From contig JBPCMN010000016.1 of the NCBI GenBank assembly GCA_051002235.1, positions 1 to 35,558 on the forward strand: a stretch of 35,558 bases of DNA. Direction: 5' to 3'. Position numbers and translations under genes: made by a program. Source of the stretch: JBPCMN01 sp013695115. Lineage in GTDB: Bacteria; Actinomycetota; Acidimicrobiia; IMCC26256; JACDBD01. This document shows, piece by piece, positions 11,180 to 20,026 of this stretch. Position 1 is the first letter of the stretch, and the number at the start of each line of letters is the position of its first letter. The notes beneath the pieces were generated by a model. That model did not search any database, was not told the DNA's origin, and was given only the letters and a program-made list of their open reading frames with translations.

Positions 11180-11736
11180 CCCGCGGTCTCGATCAGGCCG
11201 AGGTGGCCATCGCGCCGGCGGTACAGCACCGCGCAGTGGCCGTTCTCGGCGTTGCTGAACAGAAAGAAGTCGTGTCCGAGGAGCTCCATCTGGAGGGCGG
11301 CCTCCTCCGGATCCATGGGCTTGATCGCGAACTCCTTCGTCTTGACGATGCGGGCGTCGCCATCCTCGTCTTCGTCGTCGAGGTCCTCTTCGACCGCGGG
11401 CGGTGCGGCCCGCAGAGGACGACGACGCGGGTGGGACCGGGAGACGCGCTTCTCTTTGATGCGGCTCAGCTGATGCTCGGCCTTGTCGACGACCAAGTCG
11501 AGCGCAGCCTCCGGCTCGCGCGCGGCGGCGTGGGCCTTCACGACGTTGCGCCTGAGGTGCACCGTGATCTCACACACCTGGTTGTCGTGCACCCGGGGAT
11601 TGCGGAGCTCTGAGAAGTCGACCTCGATCCGCTCGGCGTCGCGGGCGAAGCGCGACATCTTGGCGAGCTTCTCGCGGGCCACCTTCCGGAGCCGGGGCGG
11701 GACCTCGACGTTCCTCCCCCGCACGTCGATGTCCAT
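11176..11736 (-). CDS. hpf: Ribosome hibernation promoting factor, long form
   Basis: This 186-residue protein binds the 30S decoding region and dimerises 70S ribosomes into inactive 100S particles in starvation. The N-terminal S30AE/YfiA domain (1-100) starts MDIDVRGRNVEVPPRLR and includes HLRRNVVKAHAAA. An acidic linker (EEDLDDEDEDGD, about 117-128) leads to the C-terminal dimerisation domain (IVKTKEFAIKPMDPEEAALQ, then GHDFFLFSNAENG). Both domains together mark the long form. The start is ATG 11736, eight bases after GGAGG; the larger open frame upstream has no similarity. It overlaps the response-regulator gene by GTGA. Confidence 0.94.
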   Translation of the reverse strand: MDIDVRGRNVEVPPRLRKVAREKLAKMSRFARDAERIEVDFSELRNPRVHDNQVCEITVHLRRNVVKAHAAAREPEAALDLVVDKAEHQLSRIKEKRVSRSHPRRRPLRAAPPAVEEDLDDEDEDGDARIVKTKEFAIKPMDPEEAALQMELLGHDFFLFSNAENGHCAVLYRRRDGHLGLIETAG

Positions 11737-11761
11737 CCACACCTCCGAAGGGCGCGGGGCG

Positions 11762-11767
11762 AGTATA
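11762..11767 (-). promoter_or_regulatory. Possible -10 box of hpf
   Basis: TATACT on the minus strand lies 25 bases upstream of the hpf start codon and ahead of its GGAGG. The -35 region (GAGCCA at 17-base spacing) is poor, so this is a weak call resting on the -10 hexamer and on the terminator-like hairpin just upstream. Confidence 0.35.
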
Positions 11768-11822
11768 CGGACGGCCACCGCGGCTGGCTCGGGATGCAGC
11801 AGGAGCTGCCATCCGCTTACGA

Positions 11823-11844
11823 GGGGGCCGGGTCCCCGGCCCCC
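11823..11844 (-). terminator. Strong GC hairpin after the FlgM-like gene
   Basis: GGGGGCCGGG and CCCGGCCCCC form a perfect 10-bp stem with a two-base loop, three bases after the stop of the FlgM-like gene. It would separate comF-flgM transcription from hpf. There is no T-run, so rho-independent activity is uncertain. Confidence 0.55.
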
Positions 11845-11846
11845 GG

Positions 11847-12083
11847 TCAGCCAGGATTGCGCGGGAGCGGCGAGCGCAGCGAGCGCGACCCGGCGAGCGG
11901 CCGAATGCCGTCGCAGAGGAGCCAGGACGCAAGCTCGGCCGCCAGCTCGTCGATGGGGGGCCGGTACACGCCCGTGCTGACCTGCTCGCGGAACGCCCGC
12001 AGGACCTCGCGGCGGGCCGTGCTCTGGGGACGGCGGCCGGGCGCCGGGCGGGTCGAACTCGTCGGTCGCTGGGCCATCGTCAC
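11847..12083 (-). CDS. FlgM-like anti-sigma-28 factor
   Basis: This small protein of 78 residues from GTG 12083 (76 from ATG 12077) has a basic, disordered N-terminal third (RPTSSTRPAPGRRPQSTARR). A helical segment follows, REVLRAFREQVSTGVYRPP, then IDELAAELASWLL. That pattern (R-x2-L/V-x2-I/F-x6-G-x-Y-x3-x2-IA-x2-L) matches the C-terminal sigma-28-binding half of FlgM, which holds FliA inactive until the flagellar hook is complete. GTG 12083 overlaps the comF stop as GTGA and follows GGAGGA by ten bases. In Bacillus, flgM also lies between comF and hpf. No other flagellar gene is in the window. The family assignment rests on a short motif. Confidence 0.6.
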   Translation of the reverse strand: MTMAQRPTSSTRPAPGRRPQSTARREVLRAFREQVSTGVYRPPIDELAAELASWLLCDGIRPLAGSRSLRSPLPRNPG

Positions 12084-12835
12084 GACGCTCGGCTCCTCCG
12101 GTCGCGGTGTAGGAAATGTCGGACCGGCCCCGCCGACGCTTGAGCCCAAAATTGACTCTCCGTGACATTTCTCGCGCTGAGAGTGTCTGCCGGCGGTCCC
12201 GGCTGGCGCCGGGGCGGGGTCCGGGCGGCGGTCGCGGCGACGATCCGATCCGCTCCACCGGCCCGTAGGACCCGGGCGGCGGCCGCCAGGGTGGCGCCGG
12301 TGGTCGTCACGTCGTCGACCAGGAGGACGCGGCCGGGGACGGCCGCCCGCACCCGGAAGGCGGGCCCGGCCCGCCGGGCCGGCAAGGCCAGGCCGGTCTG
12401 GGGCGGCCCCCGCAAGCGGGCGAGGGTGGGGACAGCCGGGAGCCCCAGGCGCCCGGCGACCTGGCGGGCGAGCAACTCGGCGTGGTCGAAGCCGCGACCC
12501 CGGCGCCGGTCGGGGGCGGTCGGCGCCCAGGTCACCGCGTCGAACCACGCCGCCGGGCAGGTGGCCACGACGGCCCCCGTCACGACGGTGGCGAGCCACG
12601 GCAGCGCCGCCCGGGCGTGGCGGTACTTGACCCGGGCGACGAGATCTCGGGCCACCCCCTCGTAGGCGAGCGGCGCGACCCAGGCGTCGAGGCCGGCGGG
12701 CGGGGATGCCGGCGGCGGCGCCCGCAGGGTGCGGGCGCACTCGGCACACACGGGATCGGCGCGGCGACCGCAGCCGGGGCACAGCGTCGGGAACACGACC
12801 TCGACGAACGCGCGCCACACCGTCCCAACGGCCAT
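12080..12835 (-). CDS. ComF-family phosphoribosyltransferase-like protein
   Basis: This 251-residue protein has an N-terminal four-cysteine zinc module (CPGC at 19-22 and CAEC at 30-33), a KYRHARAALPWLA segment, and the PRPP-loop motif VLLVDDVTTTGAT. These define the ComF/GntX family. ComFC is needed for DNA uptake in competent bacteria; in non-competent actinobacteria its role is unclear. The core ends about residue 212 (TAARTPP). A further 39 residues (from RRQPGPPADTL on) are unlike the family, and the DNA encoding them carries a candidate FliA promoter for the next gene. It starts a GTGA-coupled pair with the FlgM-like gene. Confidence 0.85.
   Translation of the reverse strand: MAVGTVWRAFVEVVFPTLCPGCGRRADPVCAECARTLRAPPPASPPAGLDAWVAPLAYEGVARDLVARVKYRHARAALPWLATVVTGAVVATCPAAWFDAVTWAPTAPDRRRGRGFDHAELLARQVAGRLGLPAVPTLARLRGPPQTGLALPARRAGPAFRVRAAVPGRVLLVDDVTTTGATLAAAARVLRAGGADRIVAATAARTPPRRQPGPPADTLSARNVTESQFWAQASAGPVRHFLHRDRRSRAS
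12114..12144 (-). promoter_or_regulatory. Candidate sigma-28 (FliA) promoter for the FlgM-like gene
   Basis: On the minus strand CTCAAG (12144-12139) and CCGACATTT (12122-12114) are 16 bases apart. FliA-type promoters in many bacteria read TAAA or TCAAG, about 15-16 bases, then GCCGATA or CCGATAT. The site lies within the 3' end of comF, 30 bases before the FlgM-like start. FliA-driven flgM expression is known in enterobacteria. No other close match was noticed in the window by eye. Confidence 0.4.
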
Positions 12836-12842
12836 GCGCCGA

Positions 12843-12870
12843 CCGTAGCGACGGGGTGTGACCGCTACGG
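12843..12870 (-). terminator. Inverted repeat after ahcY
   Basis: CCGTAGCG and CGCTACGG form a perfect 8-bp stem with a 12-base loop, six bases beyond the ahcY stop and before comF. The position fits a transcript end. No T-run follows. Confidence 0.45.
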
Positions 12871-12875
12871 GGTGC

Positions 12876-14321
<1,446 letters not shown>

Positions 14322-14436
14322 GTCCAACTCCTCACGGTCGGCGCGGGTCGCGTCAGGACACGCGCGTTCTTCGCTGGGAGTCGGCCCGGATCACCGGGTG
14401 ACAGCCGCTACGGCCCGACCAATCCACCCAGTGTAG

Positions 14437-15486
14437 TCAGCCTCGCTCGGCGATGGCCTCCTTGAGCTGGGTGATGGCATCGACGGGACCGGGATCGACG
14501 TCGTGGTCGAAGGCCAGGTAGCAGCTGGCCCAGTCGCCCGTGTACATCAGGTCGAGCACCTGGGCGAGTCGCGTCTCCCCCTCCGCCTGCACTTCCAGCA
14601 CCTGGGCCACGGTCTCCTCGATGATCTCCCGGGTGGCGGAGAAGCGCCGCGCCAGCTGCGGGTGTTCGTAGCCGTGGCGCAGCTCGACCAGCGTGAACAT
14701 TTGACGAGTCACGTCGCCGTGCTGGCCCCAGCCACAGATCTCGTTGTGGTCGAGCTCCGGGTACGCGTTCCAGAACGCGGGCGCCTTGGCGTTCTCGTTC
14801 ACGTCGCACTTCCACCGCATCGCCGCCGCCGCGCCCAGCGCACCGCCGCCGTAGAACAGCGGGATCGTCGTGCCGATCCTGCGGGCGATCTCGCGGGCAG
14901 GGTTGGCGGCGCCCTCGACCTCGGGACGGCACTTCTTCCGGCGGGCACCCAGCTGCTTCTGGGCCATCGTCAACCACTTGCGCGCGTCGGGTGCCATCCC
15001 CAACCGGAACAGGGTGACGAACAGCGGTGCCACCAGCGCGCCCAGCGCTGCCCGCGGCACCGGGACGTCGGCCGGACAAGACACGTGGAGCCCGCCCCGC
15101 TCCGCCACCAACTCTGCGAGTCGGCCGCCGCGGCTCACCGCGACGACCCGGGCGCCGTTGTCCAGCGCGCCCGTGGCCATCTCCACCGTCTCCTCGGTGT
15201 CGCCGGAGTACGACACTGCGAACGCGAGGGTGTTCGGGCCGACGAAGCGCGGGGTGCGGTACTGCTTCAGCACGGTGACGGGCACCGGGAGCCCGCCGCT
15301 GCCGACGGCGGCGAGCACGTCGCCGGCGATCCCCGAGCCGCCCATGCCCAGCACGACGATGTTCGTGATGTCGTCGGCGGCACCGAGCCCGCTGACGTCG
15401 ATGGTGGAGGCGGCTTCCTCGTGGGCAGCCGTCAACTGCTCGGGGAGTCCCCCGACCGCCTCCACGAACCTCAGCGAGTCGGTCAC
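14437..15486 (-). CDS. Bifunctional phosphoglucose/phosphomannose isomerase (SIS family)
   Basis: This 349-residue SIS-domain sugar isomerase interconverts fructose 6-phosphate with glucose 6-phosphate or mannose 6-phosphate. Motifs are GMGGSGIAGD at 47-56, SYSGDTEET at 92-100 (phosphate-binding loop), VPVPRAALG, and a C-terminal ELDHNEICGW segment typical of the archaeal/actinobacterial PGI/PMI type. It starts seven bases after the Trm112-like gene ends, and manB is next upstream, so the cluster converts fructose 6-phosphate to mannose 6- and 1-phosphate, the route to GDP-mannose. M. tuberculosis Rv3256c, beside pmmA, is the likely counterpart (recalled, not checked). Confidence 0.88.
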   Translation of the reverse strand: MTDSLRFVEAVGGLPEQLTAAHEEAASTIDVSGLGAADDITNIVVLGMGGSGIAGDVLAAVGSGGLPVPVTVLKQYRTPRFVGPNTLAFAVSYSGDTEETVEMATGALDNGARVVAVSRGGRLAELVAERGGLHVSCPADVPVPRAALGALVAPLFVTLFRLGMAPDARKWLTMAQKQLGARRKKCRPEVEGAANPAREIARRIGTTIPLFYGGGALGAAAAMRWKCDVNENAKAPAFWNAYPELDHNEICGWGQHGDVTRQMFTLVELRHGYEHPQLARRFSATREIIEETVAQVLEVQAEGETRLAQVLDLMYTGDWASCYLAFDHDVDPGPVDAITQLKEAIAERG

Positions 15487-15493
15487 GACCGCC

Positions 15494-15730
15494 TCAGTCC
15501 TCGAACGTGGGCTGGATCCCCTCGGCCTCGGCCTTGGCCGTCAGGCGGTCGTGCTCGGCGTCGTCGACGGTCTGGGCCTCGTCGATCAGCATGATCGGGA
15601 TGTCGTCGCGCACCGCGTAGCGCTTCTTCAGACGCGGGTTGTAGAGAGCGTCCTCGTCCTCGAAATACAGCAGCGGCCCCTTGTCCTCGGGGCAGGCCAG
15701 GATCTCGAGCAGCTTGGCGTCCAACGCCAC
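15494..15730 (-). CDS. Trm112/UPF0434-like small protein
   Basis: This 78-residue protein has LLEILACPEDKGPLLYFE near its start and YAVRDDIPIMLIDEA in the middle, the hallmark of the Trm112/UPF0434 (YcaR) family. Family members often carry C-P-x-C; here the second cysteine is replaced (CPED), so zinc binding is doubtful. Bacterial function is unknown; eukaryotic Trm112 activates methyltransferases. The start is GTG 15730, preceded by AAAGGAG. It sits between manB and the isomerase, with a 7-base gap to the latter. Confidence 0.85.
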   Translation of the reverse strand: MALDAKLLEILACPEDKGPLLYFEDEDALYNPRLKKRYAVRDDIPIMLIDEAQTVDDAEHDRLTAKAEAEGIQPTFED

Positions 15731-15759
15731 AGGGTCTCCTTTCTCGGTCGCACTCGCTC

Positions 15760-15777
15760 GGCGGCAGGGTACCTGCC
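15760..15777. repeat. Palindromic interspersed element, copy C
   Basis: GGCGGCAGGGTACCTGCC is preceded by GTCGCACTCGCTC. It lies about 30 bases upstream of the Trm112-like start codon. The core and flanks are almost the same as copy D upstream of manB (17194-17211), including the CTCCTTTC stretch that holds the ribosome-binding site. Confidence 0.65.
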
Positions 15778-15818
15778 CACCTCATGGTCGAGTGGTGGGA
15801 TGGCAGGCCTTCGCGGTC

Positions 15819-17165
15819 CTACTTCTCTCCGCGGATGAGCGCCAGCACCTCGGCGGTGTGCCGGTCGCAGGCGGTGGCGTCGGCGGCCTCCAGGTTGAGC
15901 CGGAGCAGCGGCTCGGTGTTGCTCGGCCGCAGGTTGAACCACCAGTCCCCGTAGTCGACGGTCAGACCGTCGAGGCGGTCCCGCTTCGCGTCCTCGTACG
16001 CGGCCGCGACGCGCTCGATGACGGCCGGCGGGTCGTCGACCCGGGTGTTGATCTCCCCCGACGCCGCGTAGCGCTCGTAGGGCCGGCGCAGCTCCGAGAG
16101 CGGCTCGTCGGTGCGCGACAGCCGCTCCAGCACGACCAGCGCGGCGATGAGGCCGCTGTCGGCCCGGTAGTTGTCGCGGAAGTAGTAGTGGCCGGAGTGC
16201 TCGCCGCCGAAGATCGCGCCGGTCTCGGCCATCACCTGCTTGATGAACGAATGGCCGACCCGGGTCCGCACCGGCGTCCCGCCCATCTCGCGGACGATCT
16301 CGGGCACCGCCTTCGAGCAGATCAGGTTGTGCACGATCGTCTCGCCGGGATACTGCTCGAGGATGCCCTTGGCGACGATCGCCGTGGTCAGCGACCCGGA
16401 CAGCACCGCGGCACGGTCGTCGACGAGGAAGACGCGGTCGGCGTCGCCGTCGAAGGCGAGGCCCACGTCGGCGTCGGCCTCGACGATCGCCTTCTGGAGG
16501 TCCTCGAGGTTCTCGGGCTGGATCGGGTTGGCGGGGTGGTTGGGGAACGTGCCATCGAGCTCGGGGTAGAGGATCGTCAGGTCAAAGGGCAGGCCGTCGA
16601 ACACCGGTGGCGCGACCAGGCCGCCCATGCCGTTGGCGGTGTCGGCCACCACCCGCAACGGGCGGAGCGCGGCGACGTCGACGAAGGAGCGGACGTGGGC
16701 GGCGAAGTCGGGCAGCAGGTCGCGGGGCTCGACCTTCCCGCGCTCACCGGCTCGCTCGAGCAGGCCGCTCTCGACCGCCGCCTTGATCTGGGCCAGGCCG
16801 GTCTCCTCCCCCACCGGCGCGGCCCCGGCGCGGCTGAGCTTGATGCCGCCGTACTCGGACGGGTTGTGGCTGGCGGTGAACATGGCGACGGGGGCATCGA
16901 GGTGGCCGGAGGCAAACCAGCACAGGTCGGTCGAGGTGAGGCCGAGGTCGATCACGTCGGCGCCCGCCAGCGTGGCCCCCTCGACGAACGCGGCTGCAAG
17001 CGGCTCGGAGGACGGGCGCATGTCGCGTCCGACCGCGATCCGATCGGCGCCGGTGAAGGCCACGAACGCGTTCCCGACGCTGCGGGCGACGCCCTCGTCG
17101 AGCTCGTCGGGGTAGACGCCGCGGATGTCGTAGGCCTTGAAGATGACGTCGAGCGACGCAGACAC
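15819..17165 (-). CDS. manB: Phosphomannomutase/phosphoglucomutase
   Basis: This 448-residue alpha-D-phosphohexomutase moves phosphate between C6 and C1 of mannose (or glucose), supplying mannose 1-phosphate for GDP-mannose. All four family motifs are intact: catalytic TASHNP with phosphoserine Ser99, the Mg-binding DGDADR at 239-244, sugar-binding GGEHSGH, and phosphate-binding RPSNTEP near the C-terminus. It ends 88 bases before the Trm112-like gene, and a palindromic repeat lies between. A second copy of that repeat lies just upstream of its own start. The start is ATG 17165, preceded by AAAGGAGG. Confidence 0.94.
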   Translation of the reverse strand: MSASLDVIFKAYDIRGVYPDELDEGVARSVGNAFVAFTGADRIAVGRDMRPSSEPLAAAFVEGATLAGADVIDLGLTSTDLCWFASGHLDAPVAMFTASHNPSEYGGIKLSRAGAAPVGEETGLAQIKAAVESGLLERAGERGKVEPRDLLPDFAAHVRSFVDVAALRPLRVVADTANGMGGLVAPPVFDGLPFDLTILYPELDGTFPNHPANPIQPENLEDLQKAIVEADADVGLAFDGDADRVFLVDDRAAVLSGSLTTAIVAKGILEQYPGETIVHNLICSKAVPEIVREMGGTPVRTRVGHSFIKQVMAETGAIFGGEHSGHYYFRDNYRADSGLIAALVVLERLSRTDEPLSELRRPYERYAASGEINTRVDDPPAVIERVAAAYEDAKRDRLDGLTVDYGDWWFNLRPSNTEPLLRLNLEAADATACDRHTAEVLALIRGEK

Positions 17166-17193
17166 GGGGCCTCCTTTCCTGGTCGCGCTCCTC

Positions 17194-17211
17194 GGCGGCA
17201 GGGTACCTGCC
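17194..17211. repeat. Palindromic interspersed element, copy D
   Basis: GGCGGCAGGGTACCTGCC is identical to copy C over 18 bases and flanked by similar GGTCGC-CTC sequence. It occupies most of the 61-base gap between the large membrane-protein gene and manB, about 28 bases upstream of the manB start. Confidence 0.65.
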
Positions 17212-17226
17212 CTCCTTAGGGTCGCC

Positions 17227-19737
17227 TCACGGGCCGGTCGCCGCTCCCGGGCCGTCCTCCTCGTCGTCGCGCCCCCGGTCCCTCCGGCGGAGTGGCCACC
17301 AGATCAACGCCCCGAGCCCCGCGACGCCGGCCACCGTGCCCGCCCGGCCGAGGTACTCCGCCGTGGTCGTGCCGTACTCGAGGCGGACCTCCTTGCTCGT
17401 CGGCACCACCACCATCAGATTGGGTGTGGCCCGCCAGGGCCCGTCCGCACCCGACGCCCGCCAATTGGGGAAGTACGACGTCTTGACGAGGACGGGAACG
17501 CCGGTGCGCGACACGCGGAACGAGATGGAGTCGTCGGTCTCCTCGATGTCGGTCACGCGCACGTCCGGGAGCGGCCGGCCGTTCCGCTCCCGCGCGTCCT
17601 TTGCGTCCGCGCGGGGCCACTGCTCGGGTCCGCCGGTGACGAGCGGCTGGTCCAGCGCGGCGCGGTCGTCGAACCATGGCAACGCGACGTCGTCGCGCCA
17701 GTCGTCGAGGGCCACGTCCTCGACCACGACGGGCTCGCGCGGCAGCGGCTCGACCAGGGACGCGCCGGCGACCTCGTAGACGTTCCATCCCACCGGCGGG
17801 CGGCCGTCGAGGTCGGGCGCCTCGGCGACGAGGGAGAGCGCGGGGTGGGCGTCGGCGCGCGCCTTGGCGTCGGCCGACTGGGCCAGGTAGTAGCGCACGC
17901 CGAGGAGCCGGAGATAGCGGACGCCGAGGTCGAAGTCCTCGATCGTCCGGTAGGTCAGGCCCCGCACCGGGTTCGACGCCTTGCCCGGCGTCGTGAGGGT
18001 GGCGACGGTGAGGAAGAGGTAGGGCGTCGTGGCCGCGGCCTCGTAGTAGAGGCCTTCCATCGATCCGATCCGCTGGTCGGTCCAGTACGGGAGCAACATG
18101 AGGGACAGCGCGGTCCCGTAGGCGCCGAGCGCGGGCGAGTCGTTCTCCCAGAGCAGCCGGCCGGGCGGGAGGTCGTCGAGGGTGTCGATCAGCGTGCGGT
18201 ATTCGTCGGAGCTCTTGCCGGTCGGCGCGACCAGGTAGTCGGCCCGCTCGTAACCCGTGTAGTTGTACCGGACCCAGAAGTCGAGGAAGTCGCGCGATTG
18301 GTGTACCCGGACGAGGACGACGACGGCGAGCACGACCGTGAGCGCGACCGCGGTCACCGACCGAATGAGCGCGCCCGACGGGCGCGCCGGGGTGTCGGCC
18401 GGGGCGGGGACGTCGGACGGTACGGGAACGAGCCCGGCGTCCGACGGCGGGGGGACGTCGGGCTCATCGTCCTCACGGCGCTCGGCCGTCCCCCACCAGT
18501 CGTCCTCGACCGTTCGCGCCGCGAGCGCGGCGATGCCCCGCACCAGCTCCGCCACCCCCACAGCCGCCAGCAGGAAGAGGCCGAGATACCAGAAGGGCAG
18601 GAAGCGCAGGTTCCACGCCGGCGTGTCGAACACGTCCCACAGCCGGAAGACCAGGGCCATCGCCGCGGTGATGACGGCGAGCTGGAGGGTGCACCAACGG
18701 CGCCGGACCACGACGGCGACCACGGCGACGAGGGCGAAGGGGTAGAGGTACCAGAAGTAAGAGGGCAAGAGGTAGTCGACGTACCGGCGGATCGTCTCGT
18801 ACCCCATGTCGGTCGTGTACCCGAGCGTGGCGACGAGGGGCACGCTCCAGACCGCGGTGAGCAACGCGCCGACGCCGCCGATCGCGAGCGCGCGGAAGTA
18901 GTTGCGCGCCGGGCGGTGGGCGAGCCACACGACGAGTGCGCCCACGACGGCGAAGACCGCCACGACCAGGTGGCTGAGCACCGTCGCGGCCAGCAGCACC
19001 GCCGGGAGCCACGCCCGGCGCCGTCCGTCGTTCGGAGGGTGGTCAGTGGGGTGGTCGAGAGCCCACGCCAGCGCGCCCAGGAAGCCCAACGCCAGCGCGA
19101 GCGCGAGCGTGAACGAGAACTCCCCCGCCAGGTTGCTCGCCAGCGTCCCGCCCATGATCCGCTGGTTGAAGGCCTGCGACGTCGCCTCGGTGCTGGTGCC
19201 GGGCCGGCCCTTGAAGAAGAGGAAGGCGGTGGCCGCCACCGCCATGGCCGCGGGCGCGGGCCGGGGGAAGCGCAGGCCCCGACCGAACCCATAGGCGCCG
19301 ACGGGCAGCAGGATCGGCCCGAGCGCGGTGACCAGCTTGAACGCGATGTTGTACGGCAGGACGACGTCGAGGGCGACGACCAGCAGCGCGGGCAGCGGAA
19401 AGTAGAACTGGCCCGCGGGGAAGCCGGCGTAGAAGGCGGGCGACCAGCCCGCGAGCCGCCAGTGCGGGAGCAGGTGGTCGCGGAGATAGGCCGGCCACCA
19501 CACGTGGGCGCCGGTATCGCCCCCCGCGGTGGTCGTGTCGCGCAGCAGCAGGTGGGGTTGCTGCTGGAACAGGAGGAAGAGGCCACAGGCGGCGACGACG
19601 GCGAGGCCGATCCAGGCCTCGAGCCGCTCGTACCAGGGCCGCGCCGGATCGGTGGCGGGAAGGATCGCGGCCAGCCGCCGGCGAAGGCCGGCTCGGCCGT
19701 GGTCCAGCGCCTCGATCAGCGACGTCGGGGCGCCCAC
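17227..19737 (-). CDS. Large polytopic membrane protein (YfhO/PTPS-related type)
   Basis: This 836-residue protein has about a dozen hydrophobic helices from residue 40 to about 400, another near 440-460 and one near 810, with an extracytoplasmic domain between the last two. The first long loop reads DTTTAGGDTGAHVWW, and further on GWSPAFYAGFPAGQFYFPLP. This arrangement is seen in GT-C-like proteins annotated as YfhO-family or 6-pyruvoyl-tetrahydropterin-synthase-related membrane proteins in actinobacteria. The acidic residue in the first loop fits a polyprenyl-linked sugar transferase, but no substrate can be named. The start is GTG 19737 with no strong ribosome-binding site. It lies 37 bases downstream of the zinc-ribbon gene and upstream of the mannose-phosphate genes, so a role in cell-envelope glycans is plausible. 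Confidence 0.7.
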   Translation of the reverse strand: MGAPTSLIEALDHGRAGLRRRLAAILPATDPARPWYERLEAWIGLAVVAACGLFLLFQQQPHLLLRDTTTAGGDTGAHVWWPAYLRDHLLPHWRLAGWSPAFYAGFPAGQFYFPLPALLVVALDVVLPYNIAFKLVTALGPILLPVGAYGFGRGLRFPRPAPAAMAVAATAFLFFKGRPGTSTEATSQAFNQRIMGGTLASNLAGEFSFTLALALALGFLGALAWALDHPTDHPPNDGRRRAWLPAVLLAATVLSHLVVAVFAVVGALVVWLAHRPARNYFRALAIGGVGALLTAVWSVPLVATLGYTTDMGYETIRRYVDYLLPSYFWYLYPFALVAVVAVVVRRRWCTLQLAVITAAMALVFRLWDVFDTPAWNLRFLPFWYLGLFLLAAVGVAELVRGIAALAARTVEDDWWGTAERREDDEPDVPPPSDAGLVPVPSDVPAPADTPARPSGALIRSVTAVALTVVLAVVVLVRVHQSRDFLDFWVRYNYTGYERADYLVAPTGKSSDEYRTLIDTLDDLPPGRLLWENDSPALGAYGTALSLMLLPYWTDQRIGSMEGLYYEAAATTPYLFLTVATLTTPGKASNPVRGLTYRTIEDFDLGVRYLRLLGVRYYLAQSADAKARADAHPALSLVAEAPDLDGRPPVGWNVYEVAGASLVEPLPREPVVVEDVALDDWRDDVALPWFDDRAALDQPLVTGGPEQWPRADAKDARERNGRPLPDVRVTDIEETDDSISFRVSRTGVPVLVKTSYFPNWRASGADGPWRATPNLMVVVPTSKEVRLEYGTTTAEYLGRAGTVAGVAGLGALIWWPLRRRDRGRDDEEDGPGAATGP

Positions 19738-19774
19738 GGGTGCCAGCTTGGCACCCGGGCACCGCTGAGCCGGA

Positions 19775-19945
19775 TCAGGCCTGGGCGCGGGCCAGGTCGA
19801 GCACGTCGGTTAGCGCGACCGGGCCTTCGACCGTCTCCCACGCCTGGGTCTCGCAGCGGCCGCACCGGCGGAAGGTGATGTCGGAGCCCCCGATCCGCAT
19901 CCGGATTTCGACGAGAGCGCCTTTCGAACAAGTCGTGCACGGCAT
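19775..19945 (-). CDS. Small zinc-ribbon protein (56 residues)
   Basis: ATG 19945 follows GGGAGG by six bases. The product starts MPCTTCSKGALVEIRMRIGG and has a second pair CGRC at 28-31, making a Cys4 zinc knuckle (C3, C6, C28, C31) in a two-stranded ribbon, followed by a short acidic helix (ALTDVLDLARAQA). I cannot name its partner; such ribbons commonly bind nucleic acid or another protein. It is upstream of and probably co-transcribed with the large membrane protein. The strong ribosome-binding site and evenly spaced cysteine pairs argue that this is a real gene. Confidence 0.75.
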   Translation of the reverse strand: MPCTTCSKGALVEIRMRIGGSDITFRRCGRCETQAWETVEGPVALTDVLDLARAQA

Positions 19946-20026
19946 AGCCAGCCTCCCTGTGACCTCAGCCGCTAGATCAACGGCATTTCGGCGAGGAGAC
20001 TTGAGCCGATTCGCGCAGGTGACTAG

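Noticed and set aside
14322..14437. SAH riboswitch upstream of ahcY
   Set aside because: The leader has several GC-rich segments but I could not match the conserved SAH-I core; no paired architecture could be supported by eye.
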